A program made the translations under genes and the position numbers. From the NCBI GenBank assembly GCA_002405525.1, contig DHLY01000022.1, forward strand, positions 48,061 through 53,901: a DNA stretch of 5,841 bases. Direction: 5' to 3'. The notes under the pieces are model-generated. The model saw nothing but the letters and a program-made list of their open reading frames with translations, had not been told where the DNA came from and made no database searches. This document shows, in pieces, positions 5,262 to 5,841 of the stretch. Position 1 is the first letter of the stretch. Every line of letters begins with the position of its first letter. The DNA is from Proteobacteria bacterium UBA4656 (GTDB taxonomy: Bacteria > Pseudomonadota > Gammaproteobacteria > Xanthomonadales > Ahniellaceae).

Positions 5262-5841
5262 ATGTCCTTCCGCAACCTCCTCGTCGTCAACGCCGGCGGC
5301 GTCCGCACCATCACGGTCAACCGCCCCGACAAGCTCAACGCGCTCGATCGCGACACGATCACCGAACTCAAGGTGGCGTTCGGGGCGGCGCGCGACGACG
5401 ACGAGGTGCGCGCGGTCGTGCTGACCGGCGCCGGCCCGAAAGCCTTCGTGGCCGGCGCCGACATCACCGAGTTCGCGGACGCCACGCCGGTGCAGGCGCT
5501 GGCCTTCTCCCGCCACGGCCAGGAACTGATGACCGCCATCGAACGACTGGGCAAGCCGTCGATCGCGCGAATCAACGGCTTCGCGCTCGGCGGCGGCCTG
5601 GAGCTTGCGCTGGCCTGCAGCCTGCGCATCGCAGCCGCCACCGCGAAGCTGGGCCTGCCGGAAATCAACCTCGGCATCCTGCCCGGCTTCGGCGGCACCC
5701 AGCGCCTGCTGCGGCTGGCCGGCCGCGCGGCCACGCTGGAACTGGCGCTCACCGGCGCGCCGGTCACCGCCGCGCGCGCGCTGGAAATGGGGATCATCAA
5801 CCGCGTGGCGGCGCTCGACAATCTCGACGCCGAGGTCGGCG
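5262..5841 (+). CDS. Enoyl-CoA hydratase, crotonase family (3' end outside window)
   Basis: This gene is open to the end of the window: 193 codons plus one base, of a family usually about 255-260 residues. It hydrates trans-2-enoyl-CoA to 3-hydroxyacyl-CoA in beta-oxidation or a related acyl-CoA pathway. Seen directly: NRPDKLNALD (20-29), FVAGADI (62-68, oxyanion-hole side one), GFALGGGLELALAC (106-119, side two, with first catalytic Glu114), GLPEINLGILPGFGGTQRL (131-149, with second catalytic Glu134) and the following A-x-E-L-A-L-T-G segment. Both hydratase glutamates are present, unlike the isomerase paralogue at 1584. The AGADI and PGFGGTQRL strings are standard for short-chain crotonases. 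ATG 5262 starts right before the usual N-terminal strand; no strong Shine-Dalgarno is visible (a weak GGA at about 9 bases). Exact substrate and whether it is fused to another domain cannot be known because the 3' end is missing. Confidence 0.93.
   Translation, partial: MSFRNLLVVNAGGVRTITVNRPDKLNALDRDTITELKVAFGAARDDDEVRAVVLTGAGPKAFVAGADITEFADATPVQALAFSRHGQELMTAIERLGKPSIARINGFALGGGLELALACSLRIAAATAKLGLPEINLGILPGFGGTQRLLRLAGRAATLELALTGAPVTAARALEMGIINRVAALDNLDAEVG

Noticed and set aside
5213..5821. Minus-strand frame of 202 codons antisense to the enoyl-CoA hydratase.
   Set aside because: Ser/Arg/Ala-rich; the plus-strand frame carries both catalytic glutamates and runs out of the window.
1..5841. 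Search for a defence system, mobile element, CRISPR array, tRNA or toxin-antitoxin pair.
   Set aside because: No transposase, integrase, direct-repeat array, cloverleaf or paired small toxin/antitoxin genes are visible; all genes are recognisable housekeeping families except DUF1289, which is itself a known family.

Overview
This is a GC-rich, densely packed bacterial chromosomal segment. It carries seven complete genes plus a partial gene at each end. Gene content and style (UvrA, PCuAC copper chaperone, Mip/FkpA-type FKBP, CoA-type Nudix, DUF1289, two crotonase-fold enzymes) fit a gammaproteobacterium, perhaps close to the Xanthomonadales/Lysobacteraceae. That placement is inference; no rRNA or other marker gene is present. 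No tRNA, CRISPR array, insertion sequence, integrase or phage gene is visible, and base composition looks even throughout.

Layout. (1) Bases 1-1061, plus strand: the last 212 codons of uvrA, then a 141-aa 4HBT/YbgC-type acyl-CoA thioesterase whose start overlaps the uvrA stop (ATGA). (2) 1068-1520, minus strand: a periplasmic PCuAC copper chaperone, convergent with the thioesterase across 6 bases. (3) 1584-2339, plus strand: an enoyl-CoA isomerase of the ECI1 type, divergent from PCuAC across a 63-base gap with overlapping -10-like hexamers. (4) 2340-2591: a non-coding convergent gap with three inverted repeats. (5) 2592-4257, minus strand: a compact three-gene unit transcribed DUF1289 -> CoA-type Nudix hydrolase -> 3-mercaptopyruvate sulfurtransferase (sseA), with one ATGA overlap and one 5-base gap. 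(6) 4352-5071, minus strand: an exported FKBP peptidyl-prolyl isomerase, followed by a hairpin in the 94-base gap before DUF1289. (7) 5262 to the end, plus strand: a classical enoyl-CoA hydratase cut off by the window edge, divergent from the FKBP gene across 190 bases.

Functional picture. Four of the nine genes (thioesterase, enoyl-CoA isomerase, CoA-type Nudix, enoyl-CoA hydratase) act on CoA or acyl-CoA esters. Two products are exported (PCuAC and FKBP). The rest are DNA repair (UvrA), sulfur transfer (SseA) and an unassigned four-cysteine small protein. The region looks like ordinary core chromosome rather than a defence island or biosynthetic cluster. The most interesting points are the ECI1-like isomerase beside a true hydratase, the tight DUF1289-Nudix-SseA unit, the ambiguous signal peptide of the FKBP protein, and the shared promoter geometry of the divergent pairs.
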